Assembly: GCA_052034255.1 (NCBI GenBank)
Contig: JBPOIU010000007.1
Location: forward strand, 62,001 to 126,000
Reading direction: 5' to 3'
From: JADJEK01 sp052034255
Lineage (GTDB): Bacteria; Planctomycetota; B15-G4; JADJEK01
Length of the DNA stretch: 64,000 bases
Both the position numbers and the translations under genes were made by a program. Below the pieces are notes generated by a model, which was not told the origin of the DNA, did not search any database, and worked only from the letters and a program-made list of their open reading frames with translations. This document shows positions 39,230-46,509 of this stretch, piece by piece; within the stretch, counting starts at the first letter, position 1, and every line of letters starts with the position of its first letter.

Positions 39230-39248
39230 GCGCGGAAGGACCGGTCGC

Positions 39249-40076
39249 ATGGGCATCAAGCAATACAAGCCGACCTCGCCTGGCCGTCGCTTCGGCCAGG
39301 TCATCGACTTCTCGGACCTTTCGGACGTCGAGCCGGAGAAGTCCCTGCTCGAGCCGAAGAAGAGCTCGGGCGGCCGCAACAACCACGGTCACACGACGTC
39401 GCGGTTCCGTGGCGGTGGCGCGAAGCGCATGTACCGCCGCATCGACTTCCGTCGCGACAAGGACGGCATCGCTGCGAAGGTCGCGTCGGTCGAGTATGAC
39501 CCGAACCGCAGCGCCCGCATCGCGCTGCTGAACTACGCCGACGGCGAGAAGCGCTACATCCTCGCTCCGCTCGGTCTGCGCGTCGGTGACACGGTGATGT
39601 CGGGCCCGAAAGCGGAAGCCAAGAACGGCAACTGCTTGAAGCTCGCCGACATTCCGGTCGGCCTGACGGTGCATAACGTCGAGTTGCTGCCTGGCAAGGG
39701 CGGCCAGATCGGGCGCTCCGCCGGAACGGCGATCCAGTACTCGGCCCGCGAAGAGGGCACTGCGGTGCTGATCCTGCCGTCGGGCGAAGTGCGCCGCGTC
39801 GCGGACCAGTGCCGCGCGACGGTCGGCCAGATCGGCAACATCGACCATCAAAACGTCTCGATCGGCAAGGCCGGTCGTAAGCGCCACATGGGTCGACGCC
39901 CGCACGTCCGCGGTGTCGCGCAGAACCCGGTGTCGCACCCCATGGGTGGTGGCGAAGGTCGCTCCGGCGGCGGTCGTCATCCGTGCTCGCCGACGGGCGT
40001 GCTCGCGAAGGGCGGCAAGACGCGCAACCCGCGCAAGCCGTCGTCGCGCTTCATCATCCGTCGCCGCAAGAAGTGA
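39249..40076 (+). CDS. rplB: 50S ribosomal protein L2
   Basis: A 275-residue protein next to the peptidyl-transferase centre. It starts IKQYKPTSPGRRFG and has GGGAKRMYRRIDFRR, the GKAGRKRHMGRRPHVRGVA segment and a basic C-terminus. The highly conserved NPVDHPHGGGEG reads NPVSHPMGGGEG: the functional histidine equivalent to E. coli His229 is kept, but the next histidine is Met. ATG 39249. Confidence 0.98.
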   Translation: MGIKQYKPTSPGRRFGQVIDFSDLSDVEPEKSLLEPKKSSGGRNNHGHTTSRFRGGGAKRMYRRIDFRRDKDGIAAKVASVEYDPNRSARIALLNYADGEKRYILAPLGLRVGDTVMSGPKAEAKNGNCLKLADIPVGLTVHNVELLPGKGGQIGRSAGTAIQYSAREEGTAVLILPSGEVRRVADQCRATVGQIGNIDHQNVSIGKAGRKRHMGRRPHVRGVAQNPVSHPMGGGEGRSGGGRHPCSPTGVLAKGGKTRNPRKPSSRFIIRRRKK

Positions 40077-40094
40077 TTTGAAGGAGGCGAAGAC

Positions 40095-40394
40095 TTGAGT
40101 CGCAGCCTGAAGAAGGGCCCGTTCGTCGATCCGAACGTGCTCAAGCTGGTGAAAAAGATGAGCGGCCGCGGGAATCGCGAGCCGCTGAAGACTTGGTCGC
40201 GCTCTTGCACGATCATCCCGGACTTCGTGGGCCAGACCTTCATGGTCCACAACGGGAAGGCCTTCACGAAGGTCTTCGTGACGGAAGACATGGTCGGTCA
40301 CAAGCTCGGTGAGTTTGCGCCGACCCGCGTCTTCCGCGGCCACACGAACAAGAAGGAAGAGGCCAAGAAGACCGGTGGCGCGCCCCCGGCGTAA
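40095..40394 (+). CDS. rpsS: 30S ribosomal protein S19 (TTG start)
   Basis: A 99-residue 30S head protein. The canonical N-terminus SRSLKKGPFVDP directly follows a TTG codon at 40095, preceded by AAGGAGG with 7-8 nt spacing, so TTG is the start codon. The rest (TWSRSCTIIPDFVGQTFMVH, GHKLGEFAPTRVFRGH) is standard, with a short Lys/Pro-rich tail. Confidence 0.96.
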   Translation: MSRSLKKGPFVDPNVLKLVKKMSGRGNREPLKTWSRSCTIIPDFVGQTFMVHNGKAFTKVFVTEDMVGHKLGEFAPTRVFRGHTNKKEEAKKTGGAPPA

Positions 40395-40406
40395 CGGAGA
40401 GATCGC

Positions 40407-40844
40407 GTGAGCAACTTCAGGGCAAGTCATCGCTACGCACGGATCACGGCTCGCAAGTGCCGGCTGATCGCCGACATGATCCGCGGTCTGCCGGTCAACC
40501 GCGCGCTCGAGGTGCTGCAGTTCACGCAGCGTCGCGGTGCGCGTCTGGTCGAGAAGGTTCTGAAGTCCGCCGTCGCCAACGCGCAGCAGGACGAGAACGT
40601 CAACGTGAACAAGCTGTACGTCGCGGAATCGCGCGTCGACGAGGGGCCGCTGCTCGGCGGTCGCCCGCGTTGGCGCCCCGCGTCGCGCGGCCGTGCGATG
40701 CCGATCCGCAAGCGCACGAGTCACATCCATCTCGCGGTCAGCGAACACGCGGAGCCGGTCCTCAAGGAGGCTCCGGCAGCGGACGCGGAACCGAAAGCCA
40801 AGAAGGCCTCCAAGAAGGCCTCCAAGGCCAGCAAGGGTCAGTGA
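40407..40844 (+). CDS. rplV: 50S ribosomal protein L22 with extended loop and tail
   Basis: A 145-residue protein whose beta-hairpin reaches the exit-tunnel constriction. It has the typical ITARKCRLIADMIRGLPVN and RKRTSHIHLAV segments. Between EGP and RKRTSHI the hairpin tip has 19 residues, against about 16 in E. coli. A 35-residue Ala/Lys-rich tail (KKASKKASKASKGQ) follows the normal end. GTG start at 40407 with ACGGAGAG upstream. Confidence 0.97.
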   Translation: MSNFRASHRYARITARKCRLIADMIRGLPVNRALEVLQFTQRRGARLVEKVLKSAVANAQQDENVNVNKLYVAESRVDEGPLLGGRPRWRPASRGRAMPIRKRTSHIHLAVSEHAEPVLKEAPAADAEPKAKKASKKASKASKGQ

Positions 40845-40850
40845 GGATCC

Positions 40851-41540
40851 ATGGGACAGAAAGTCAATCCACTCGGTTTCCGTATCGGCATCACCGAGCC
40901 GTGGCGTTCGCGCTGGTATGCGCCGAAGAAGGACTTCCGGCGCCTCCTGCTCGAGGACCAGAAGATCCGCCGCTACATCAAGAAGGAGTTCCACTCCGCA
41001 GCGGTGCCGCGCATCGACATCGAGCGCACCCGTGAGGCCGTGACGGTCATCGTCTACACCGGCCGTCCGGGCGTCTTGATCGGTCGCAAGGGCGCTCGCG
41101 TCGACCTCCTGCGCAACGCGCTCGAGCAGATCACCGGCGGCAAGGTCGAGATCCGCACGAAGGAAGTCGAGAAGCCCGAACTGTCCGCGCAACTCGTCGG
41201 CGAGTCGATCGCCGAGCAGCTCGAGAAGCGTGCTTCGTTCCGCCGCGCGCTGAAGAAGACCGCGCAGCTGACGATGCAGGCCGGCGCGCTCGGCGTGAAG
41301 ATCAAGATCTCCGGTCGCCTCGGTGGCGCCGAGATGTCTCGCGTCGAGACCATCGCGTTCGGCTCCGTGCCGCTGTCCAGCTTGCGCGCGGAAGTCGACT
41401 ACGGCTTCGCCGAGGCCAAGACGACGTACGGCGTCATCGGCATCAAGTGCTGGGTGTACAAGGGCATGATCGCCCCGCAAGAGAAGCAGAAGCCCGAGGC
41501 CGGTCGGACCGTGGAGGTGGCGCATGGCGATGATGCCTAA
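40851..41540 (+). CDS. rpsC: 30S ribosomal protein S3
   Basis: A 229-residue protein at the mRNA entry channel with helicase activity. The KH domain GxxG loop is in GRPGVLIGRKGARVD. The C-terminal domain has the GAQGVKIKISGRLGGAE-like stretch (here LGVKIKISGRLGGAEMSR). ATG 40851, 6 nt after rplV; its end overlaps rplP by 17 nt. Confidence 0.98.
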   Translation: MGQKVNPLGFRIGITEPWRSRWYAPKKDFRRLLLEDQKIRRYIKKEFHSAAVPRIDIERTREAVTVIVYTGRPGVLIGRKGARVDLLRNALEQITGGKVEIRTKEVEKPELSAQLVGESIAEQLEKRASFRRALKKTAQLTMQAGALGVKIKISGRLGGAEMSRVETIAFGSVPLSSLRAEVDYGFAEAKTTYGVIGIKCWVYKGMIAPQEKQKPEAGRTVEVAHGDDA

Positions 41541-41937
41541 ACGCGTTCTGCACCGAAAGCAGCAGCGCGGCAGGATCAAGGGCAACGCGACTCGCGGCAA
41601 CACCGTCGAGTTCGGCGAAGTCGGTCTGCAGTCGATGGAAGGTGGTTGGTTGTCGGCGCGCCAGATCGAGGCCGGCCGTGTCGCGATCTCGCGTTCGGTG
41701 CCCGGAGCCAAGGTCTACATCCGCGTGTTCCCGCACAAGCCGATCACGGGCATTCCGCTCGAAACACGTATGGGTAAGGGCAAGGGTGAACCCGAGTACT
41801 ACGCCGCGGTGATCAAGCCCGGCACGGTGCTGTTCGAGATCGGCGGCGTGCCGGAGGCGGAGGCGCATCTGGCGCTGAACCGCGCGGTGCACAAGATGCC
41901 GATCCGTTGCCGGCTCGTTCGACGGAGGCACGTCTGA
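41524..41937 (+). CDS. rplP: 50S ribosomal protein L16
   Basis: A 137-residue protein near the A site. Typical segments: MPKRVLHRKQQRGR, IEAGRVAISRSVPGAKVYI, the FPHKPITGIPLETRMGKGKG segment and NRAVHKMPIRCRLVRR. ATG 41524 has GGAGG 6 nt upstream and overlaps the rpsC end by 17 nt; later in-frame ATGs at 41530 and 41533 are less well placed. Confidence 0.97.
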   Translation: MAMMPKRVLHRKQQRGRIKGNATRGNTVEFGEVGLQSMEGGWLSARQIEAGRVAISRSVPGAKVYIRVFPHKPITGIPLETRMGKGKGEPEYYAAVIKPGTVLFEIGGVPEAEAHLALNRAVHKMPIRCRLVRRRHV

Positions 41938-42161
41938 TGGCATCGAAGCAGATGAAAGAGCTGACGCAGAAGGACGACAAAGAACTCCTTCTGGACCTGC
42001 AGGCCAAGAAGAAGGAACTCTTCGACCTGCGCTTCCGCTCGACGACCGAGAAGTTGAGCAGTCCCGCGAAGTTCGAGCTGTTGCGTCGTGACATCGCGCG
42101 GATCAAGACCGTCATGCGGCAGCGCGAACTCGCGAATGCCGGCGCCGGAGACACGAAATGA
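41937..42161 (+). CDS. rpmC: 50S ribosomal protein L29
   Basis: A 74-residue protein at the tunnel exit. It has MKELTQKDDKELLLDLQAKK, KELFDLRFR and a basic C-terminal helix (RRDIARIKTVMRQRE). ATG 41937 shares one base with the rplP stop codon (TGATG). Its stop overlaps the start of rpsQ (ATGA). Confidence 0.95.
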   Translation: MASKQMKELTQKDDKELLLDLQAKKKELFDLRFRSTTEKLSSPAKFELLRRDIARIKTVMRQRELANAGAGDTK

Positions 42162-42499
42162 GCGAACCGTCGACTACCGCCGCGCGCCGCATCGTGCGCA
42201 AGCAAGGCGTCGTCGTCTCCGCCAAGATGGCGAAGACGATCGTCGTGCGCATCGATCGCATGGTGCGCCACGCGAAGTACAAGAAGATCATCCGCCGCAC
42301 GACGAAGGCGTACGCGCACGACGAGAATCGCGCCGCCCGCGAGGGTGACGTCGTCGAGATCGAGTTCACCCGCCCGCTGTCGAAGAACAAGCGCTGGGTG
42401 CTCGTGAAGGTCCTGAAGAAGGGCCCGGAGTGGAAGGCTGAGGAAGCCGCTCTCGACGCCGCCGCGGTCGCCGCCGCAACCGGAGGCGAGAAGTCATGA
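42158..42499 (+). CDS. rpsQ: 30S ribosomal protein S17
   Basis: A 113-residue 16S rRNA-binding protein. The OB-fold core has GVVVSAKMAKTIVVRIDR, VRHAKYKKIIRRTTKAYAHD and GDVVEIEFTRPLSKNKRW. The Ala/Glu-rich C-terminal extension of about 25 residues is absent from E. coli S17 (84 residues). Overlaps rpmC and rplN by ATGA at both ends. Confidence 0.96.
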   Translation: MSEPSTTAARRIVRKQGVVVSAKMAKTIVVRIDRMVRHAKYKKIIRRTTKAYAHDENRAAREGDVVEIEFTRPLSKNKRWVLVKVLKKGPEWKAEEAALDAAAVAAATGGEKS

Positions 42500-42864
42500 T
42501 CCAAGAGCAGACGATGCTCGACGTCGCGGACAACACCGGCGCGAAGCTCGTGTGTTGCTTCAAGGTGCTCGGCGGCACGCGTCGCCGCTATGCGCGCATC
42601 GGCGACATCGTGATCGGCTCGGTGAAGAAGGCGCTCCCGTCCGGCGACGTCAAGAAGGGCGACGTCGTGCGCGGAGTGATCGTTCGCACCCGGCAAGCGA
42701 TGAAGCGCGAGGACGGTTCGTACGTCCGGTTCGACCGCAACGCGATCGTGTTGCTCGACAAGGACGACAACCCGCGCGGCACGCGCATCTTCGGCGCCGT
42801 GGCGCGTGAGCTGCGCTCGAAGAACTTCATGAAGATCATTTCCCTCGCATCCGAGGTGGTCTGA
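42496..42864 (+). CDS. rplN: 50S ribosomal protein L14
   Basis: A 122-residue protein at the subunit interface. It begins MIQEQTMLDVADNTGAK, has GDIVIGSVKKALPSGDVKKG, RFDRNAIVLLDKDDNPRGTR and ends in IISLASEVV, all standard. ATG 42496 overlaps the rpsQ stop (ATGA). Confidence 0.98.
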   Translation: MIQEQTMLDVADNTGAKLVCCFKVLGGTRRRYARIGDIVIGSVKKALPSGDVKKGDVVRGVIVRTRQAMKREDGSYVRFDRNAIVLLDKDDNPRGTRIFGAVARELRSKNFMKIISLASEVV

Positions 42865-42866
42865 CG

Positions 42867-43238
42867 ATGGGCGCTCGCGGTTTCAAGAAGTTGAAGGCGC
42901 TTCGTCGCGCCGAGTGCAAGCACACGACGCCGGTGATCCGCAAGGACGACAAGGTCCAGGTCATGGCGGGTGACGACAAGGGCAAGATCGGCCGCGTTCT
43001 GCGCGTGCTGGTCTCGCGCGAGCGCGTCGTCGTGGAAGGCGCGAACATGATCTTCCGCCACATGAAGCGATCGCAGCAGAACCCTCAGGGTGGCCGCGTC
43101 GAACGCGAGGGCACGCTGCACGTTTCGAACGTGTTGCTGTTCTGCGAGAAGTGCAACAAGGGCGGTCGCGTCCGCATGGAAATCGCGGACGGGAAGAAGA
43201 CCCGCGTGTGCGTGAAGTGCGGAAGCAAGGCTGGCTGA
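42867..43238 (+). CDS. rplX: 50S ribosomal protein L24 with C-terminal zinc ribbon
   Basis: A 123-residue assembly-initiator protein. The KOW motif is KDDKVQVMAGDDKGKIGRV and the middle part reads MKRSQQNPQGGRVEREG. The C-terminus carries two CxxC pairs, FCEKCNKGGR and CVKCGSKAG, a zinc-ribbon (C+) form, where E. coli has lost the cysteines. ATG 42867 is 2 nt after rplN. Confidence 0.97.
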   Translation: MGARGFKKLKALRRAECKHTTPVIRKDDKVQVMAGDDKGKIGRVLRVLVSRERVVVEGANMIFRHMKRSQQNPQGGRVEREGTLHVSNVLLFCEKCNKGGRVRMEIADGKKTRVCVKCGSKAG

Positions 43239-43257
43239 TCGAGATCGGTTGACGACG

Positions 43258-43962
43258 ATGGCGAACAAGAACGACAAGAACGAAGCCGCCGACAAGGCCC
43301 GCGCGCAAGCCGACAAGGCTCGCGGTCAGGCCGAGAAGGCGAAGCAACAGGCCGCGAAAGAGAAGGCTGCGGCCGAGAAGGCCGCCGGGAAACCGTCGGC
43401 TCCGGCCGAGCCCGCTCCGACGCCGCGCCTGTGGCTGAAGTACGAGAACGACGTGCTGCCGAAGCTCCGGGAACGATTCGGGATCTCGAATCGCTTCGCG
43501 CTGCCGCGGCTGGCGAAGGTCGTCGTCAACATGGGCGTCGGCAAGGCCCGCGAGAACAAGGCCGTGCTCGAGACCGCGGTCGCCGACCTCGGCAAGATCA
43601 CGGGCCAGAAGCCGAAGATCACGCGCGCGAAGAAGGCCATCTCCGGCTTCCGTCTGCGCGAAGGCATGCCGATCGGCTGCTGCGTGACGCTGCGCGGCAA
43701 GCGCATGTACGAGTTCCTGGATCGGCTCATCTCGGTCGCCATCCCCCGTATCAAGGACTTCCGTGGACTGAAGCGGAAGGCCTTCGACGGTCGCGGCAAC
43801 TACTCGATGGGCTTGGCCGAGCAGACGGTGTTCCCCGAGATCGAAGTCGACAAGCTGACCTCGATCCAGGGCATGGACATCACGATCTGCTCGAACGCCG
43901 GCGATGACGCCAAGGCCGAAGCGTTGCTCGAAGCGCTCGGCATGCCGTTCCGCGACAAGTAA
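43258..43962 (+). CDS. rplE: 50S ribosomal protein L5 with N-terminal extension
   Basis: A 234-residue 5S rRNA-binding protein. The normal L5 begins at about residue 59 (LWLKYENDVLPKLRERFGI), followed by VVVNMGVGKARENK, the ITRAKKAISGFRLREGMPIG segment and RGNYSMGLAEQTVFPEI. Before it lie nearly 60 residues made almost only of Ala, Lys, Glu and Gln, probably a charged helix. Ordinary L5 has about 180 residues. ATG 43258; a TTG at 43249 is also in frame. Confidence 0.95.
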   Translation: MANKNDKNEAADKARAQADKARGQAEKAKQQAAKEKAAAEKAAGKPSAPAEPAPTPRLWLKYENDVLPKLRERFGISNRFALPRLAKVVVNMGVGKARENKAVLETAVADLGKITGQKPKITRAKKAISGFRLREGMPIGCCVTLRGKRMYEFLDRLISVAIPRIKDFRGLKRKAFDGRGNYSMGLAEQTVFPEIEVDKLTSIQGMDITICSNAGDDAKAEALLEALGMPFRDK

Positions 43963-43991
43963 ACCGAACCCGAACACACGAGGATCGATCC

Positions 43992-44177
43992 GTGGGCAAG
44001 ACCAGTTGGATGTACCGGGCGTCGCAGCCCTCGAAGTTCAAGACGCGCGCCAAGACGCGCTGCACGTTGTGCGGTCGTTCGCACGCCGTGTATCGCAAGT
44101 TCGGCGTCTGCCGCTTGTGCTTCCGCAAGCTCGCGCACAAGGGCGAGATTCCGGGCGTCCGCAAGGCTTCTTGGTGA
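43992..44177 (+). CDS. rpsN: 30S ribosomal protein S14, zinc-binding type
   Basis: A 61-residue short S14 (type Z). The zinc site is formed by CTLCG and CRLCF, and the rest (SKFKTRAKTRC, HAVYRKFGVCRL, FRKLAHKGEIPGVRKASW) is standard. The GTG start at 43992 follows GAGGATCGATCC. Confidence 0.97.
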   Translation: MGKTSWMYRASQPSKFKTRAKTRCTLCGRSHAVYRKFGVCRLCFRKLAHKGEIPGVRKASW

Positions 44178-44199
44178 TCGGTTCGGAAGGGCAATACCA

Positions 44200-44598
44200 A
44201 TGACGATGACCGATCCAGTCGCCGACCTGCTGACCCGCATCCGTAACGGCGCGCGCGTGCGCAAGCGCATCGTCGACGTCCCGACCTCGAAGTTGAAGGT
44301 CGCGATCGCCGACGTGTTGAAGCGCGAGGGTTTCCTCGAAGGCTACGAACTCGTCGCCGACGGTCTGCGCGGCACGCTGCGTCTGAAGTTGCGCTACGAC
44401 GAAGACGGCGTCTCCGCGATCACGGAGATCACTCGGGATTCGAAGCCGGGTCGTCGTCTGTACGCCAAGTTCTCCGCTCTGCCGCGAGTCCGCGGTGGTC
44501 TCGGAGTGTCGATCGTGTCGACGCCGCGTGGCGTCCTGTCGGATCGCGAAGCTCGCCTGCAGAAGGTGGGCGGCGAGATCCTGTGTTCGGTGTACTGA
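44200..44598 (+). CDS. rpsH: 30S ribosomal protein S8
   Basis: A 132-residue 16S rRNA-binding protein; in E. coli it also represses the spc operon. It starts TDPVADLLTRIRNGAR, has VADVLKREGF-type (here IADVLKREGFLEGYE) and the GVLSDREARLQKVGGEILC end. ATG 44200; a second ATG two codons later is possible. Confidence 0.98.
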   Translation: MTMTDPVADLLTRIRNGARVRKRIVDVPTSKLKVAIADVLKREGFLEGYELVADGLRGTLRLKLRYDEDGVSAITEITRDSKPGRRLYAKFSALPRVRGGLGVSIVSTPRGVLSDREARLQKVGGEILCSVY

Positions 44599-44608
44599 GG
44601 AGCGAACC

Positions 44609-45163
44609 GTGTCGCGGATCGGAAAGAAGCCCGTCCAGCTTCCGAGTGGCGTGAGCGCAGCCTTCAGCGGCCGCGAACTCGTCGTCTCCAAGGGCAACGT
44701 CAAGCTCACGCAGTGGGTCGACCCGGCGATCGACGTCAGCGTCGCCAACGGCTCGATCGTGTTCGACCGCAAGTCGGACGATCGTCGGCACAAGCAGCTC
44801 CACGGCCTGTACCGCGCGATCGCGAACAACATGGTCGACGGGCTGGTCAAGCCGTTCGAGAAGCGCCTGCAGATCGTCGGCGTCGGCTTCGGCGCGAAGG
44901 TCCTCGGCAAGGACTACGTCGAGATGACGCTCGGCTTCGCGAACGCGATCAAGGTCAAGATCCCGGCCGGCATCACCGTGACGACGCCGGACGCGACGAA
45001 CATCGTCATCACGGGCGCCGACCGTCAAAAGGTCGGGCAACTCGCGGCCGAGCTCCGCAAGTTGCGCAAGCCGGAACCCTACAAGGGCAAGGGCGTCCGC
45101 TACATCGATGAAGTGGTCAAGCGCAAGGCCGGCAAGGCCGTCGGCGCGGGTGCGGGCGGCTGA
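44609..45163 (+). CDS. rplF: 50S ribosomal protein L6
   Basis: A 184-residue protein near the factor-binding site. Family segments are SRIGKKPVQLPSGV, RHKQLHGLYRAIANNMVDG, LQIVGVGFGAKV and KPEPYKGKGVRYIDE. The GTG start at 44609 has GAGGAGCG 4-6 nt upstream. Confidence 0.97.
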   Translation: MSRIGKKPVQLPSGVSAAFSGRELVVSKGNVKLTQWVDPAIDVSVANGSIVFDRKSDDRRHKQLHGLYRAIANNMVDGLVKPFEKRLQIVGVGFGAKVLGKDYVEMTLGFANAIKVKIPAGITVTTPDATNIVITGADRQKVGQLAAELRKLRKPEPYKGKGVRYIDEVVKRKAGKAVGAGAGG

Positions 45164-45192
45164 GCCGCTTCGCGCACAGGAAAACGAGAACC

Positions 45193-45564
45193 ATGGCAAA
45201 CAAGCAAGTCGATCTTCAGCGAAAGCGCGAGCGCAAGGCCTCGGGTGTCCGCGCCGGTGTGCGTGGGACGGCGGCGAAGCCGCGCCTGTCGGTGTTCCGC
45301 TCGAGCAAGTTCGTGTACTGCCAGGCGATCGACGACGTCGCCGGGAGCACCTTGGCGGCAGCGTCCGACAAGGAGAAGGAACTGTCCGCGGCGTGCGCGG
45401 ACCTACCGAAGAGCGAATCCGCGAAGCGCGTCGGCCAAGAGATCGCGAAGCGTCTGCTCGCGAAGGGCATCGAGCGCGTCGTGTTCGATCGCGGTTGGTA
45501 CAAGTATCACGGCCGCGTGAAGGCCCTGGCGGATGCAGCTCGCGAGAGCGGCCTCAAGTTCTGA
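45193..45564 (+). CDS. rplR: 50S ribosomal protein L18
   Basis: A 123-residue 5S rRNA-binding protein. It has the basic N-terminus QRKRERKASGVRAG, RLSVFRSSKFVYCQAIDD, TLAAASDKEKE and the VVFDRGWYKYHGRVKALADAA end. ATG 45193 with ACAGGAAAACGAG upstream. Confidence 0.97.
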   Translation: MANKQVDLQRKRERKASGVRAGVRGTAAKPRLSVFRSSKFVYCQAIDDVAGSTLAAASDKEKELSAACADLPKSESAKRVGQEIAKRLLAKGIERVVFDRGWYKYHGRVKALADAARESGLKF

Positions 45565-45574
45565 CGGGATGACG

Positions 45575-46063
45575 ATGGCGACCGAAGCGAACACCCCAAT
45601 CTATTTCGAAGAAGCCGTGGTCAAGGTCAACCGATCCGCCAAGGTCGTGAAGGGCGGACGTCGGTTCTCCTTCTCGGCACTGGTCGTGATCGGCAACCGT
45701 GATGGGTCGATCGGACTCGGCTTCGGCAAGGCCAAGGAAGTCCCGTCGGCGGTCCAGAAGGCCGTGAAGCACGCGCGCAAGGACTTGAAGCGTGTGCCGC
45801 GCATGGGTTCGACGATCCCGCATCCGGTGGTCGGTCGATTCGGCGCCGCGCGCATCAAGCTCATCCCGGCCGCCCCGGGTACCGGCATCATCGCGGGAGC
45901 TTCTGCCCGCGCCGTGCTCGAGTACGCCGGCATCACCGACATCCTGACGAAGTCGCTCGGTTCGACGAACCCGGTGAACCTCGTGAAGGCCACGATGGAC
46001 GGGCTCATGCAGCTGCGCTCGCGTGGCGACACCGAGAAGCTGCGCGGAGTGAAGCTGTCATGA
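45575..46063 (+). CDS. rpsE: 30S ribosomal protein S5
   Basis: A 162-residue decoding-accuracy protein. It has VVKVNRSAKVVKGGRRFSF, GFGKAKEVPSAVQKAV, and IIAGASARAVLEYAGI. ATG 45575 is preferred by spacing from GGG; ATG 45569 is also possible. Its stop overlaps the start of rplO (ATGA). rpmD, which encodes L30 and usually lies between rpsE and rplO, is not present. Confidence 0.96.
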   Translation: MATEANTPIYFEEAVVKVNRSAKVVKGGRRFSFSALVVIGNRDGSIGLGFGKAKEVPSAVQKAVKHARKDLKRVPRMGSTIPHPVVGRFGAARIKLIPAAPGTGIIAGASARAVLEYAGITDILTKSLGSTNPVNLVKATMDGLMQLRSRGDTEKLRGVKLS

Positions 46064-46509
46064 ACTTGAACGACATCCTGAAGGCCGGACCCAAGTTCGA
46101 ACTCAAGCGTCGCGTCGGTCGCGGCGTCGGTTCGGGAATGGGCAAGACCTCGACCCGCGGCCAAAAGGGCCACGGCGCCCGCGAATCGTTCCACGGCAAG
46201 CTCGGCTTCGAAGGCGGTCAGATGCCGCTGTTCCGCCGCTTGCCGAAGCGTGGCTTCAACAACAAGCGCTTCCGCACCGAATACTCGACGATCAACGTCG
46301 GCGACCTCAACGAGACGTTCAAGAGCGGCGACGAGGTCTCGATCGAGATCTTGCGCGCGCGCGGCCTGATCAACTCGGGTCCGGACGAGCTGAAAGTGCT
46401 CGGCGGCGGCGAGTTGAAGATCAAGTTGACCGTGAAGGCCTGCAAGTTCACGGGCACCGCGTCGCAGAAGATCGAAGGCGCTGGCGGGAAGGCGGAGCAG
46501 ATCTCGTGA
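46060..46509 (+). CDS. rplO: 50S ribosomal protein L15
   Basis: A 149-residue 50S assembly protein. It has RRVGRGVGSGMGKTSTRGQKG, GFEGGQMPLFRRLPKRGF and a C-terminal LTVKACKFTGTASQKIEGAG. ATG 46060 overlaps the rpsE stop, and its own stop overlaps the GTG start of secY. Confidence 0.97.
   Translation: MNLNDILKAGPKFELKRRVGRGVGSGMGKTSTRGQKGHGARESFHGKLGFEGGQMPLFRRLPKRGFNNKRFRTEYSTINVGDLNETFKSGDEVSIEILRARGLINSGPDELKVLGGGELKIKLTVKACKFTGTASQKIEGAGGKAEQIS

Noticed and set aside
39192..41711. An 839-codon minus-strand open frame across rplB-rplP
   Set aside because: It runs antisense over several confirmed ribosomal protein genes.
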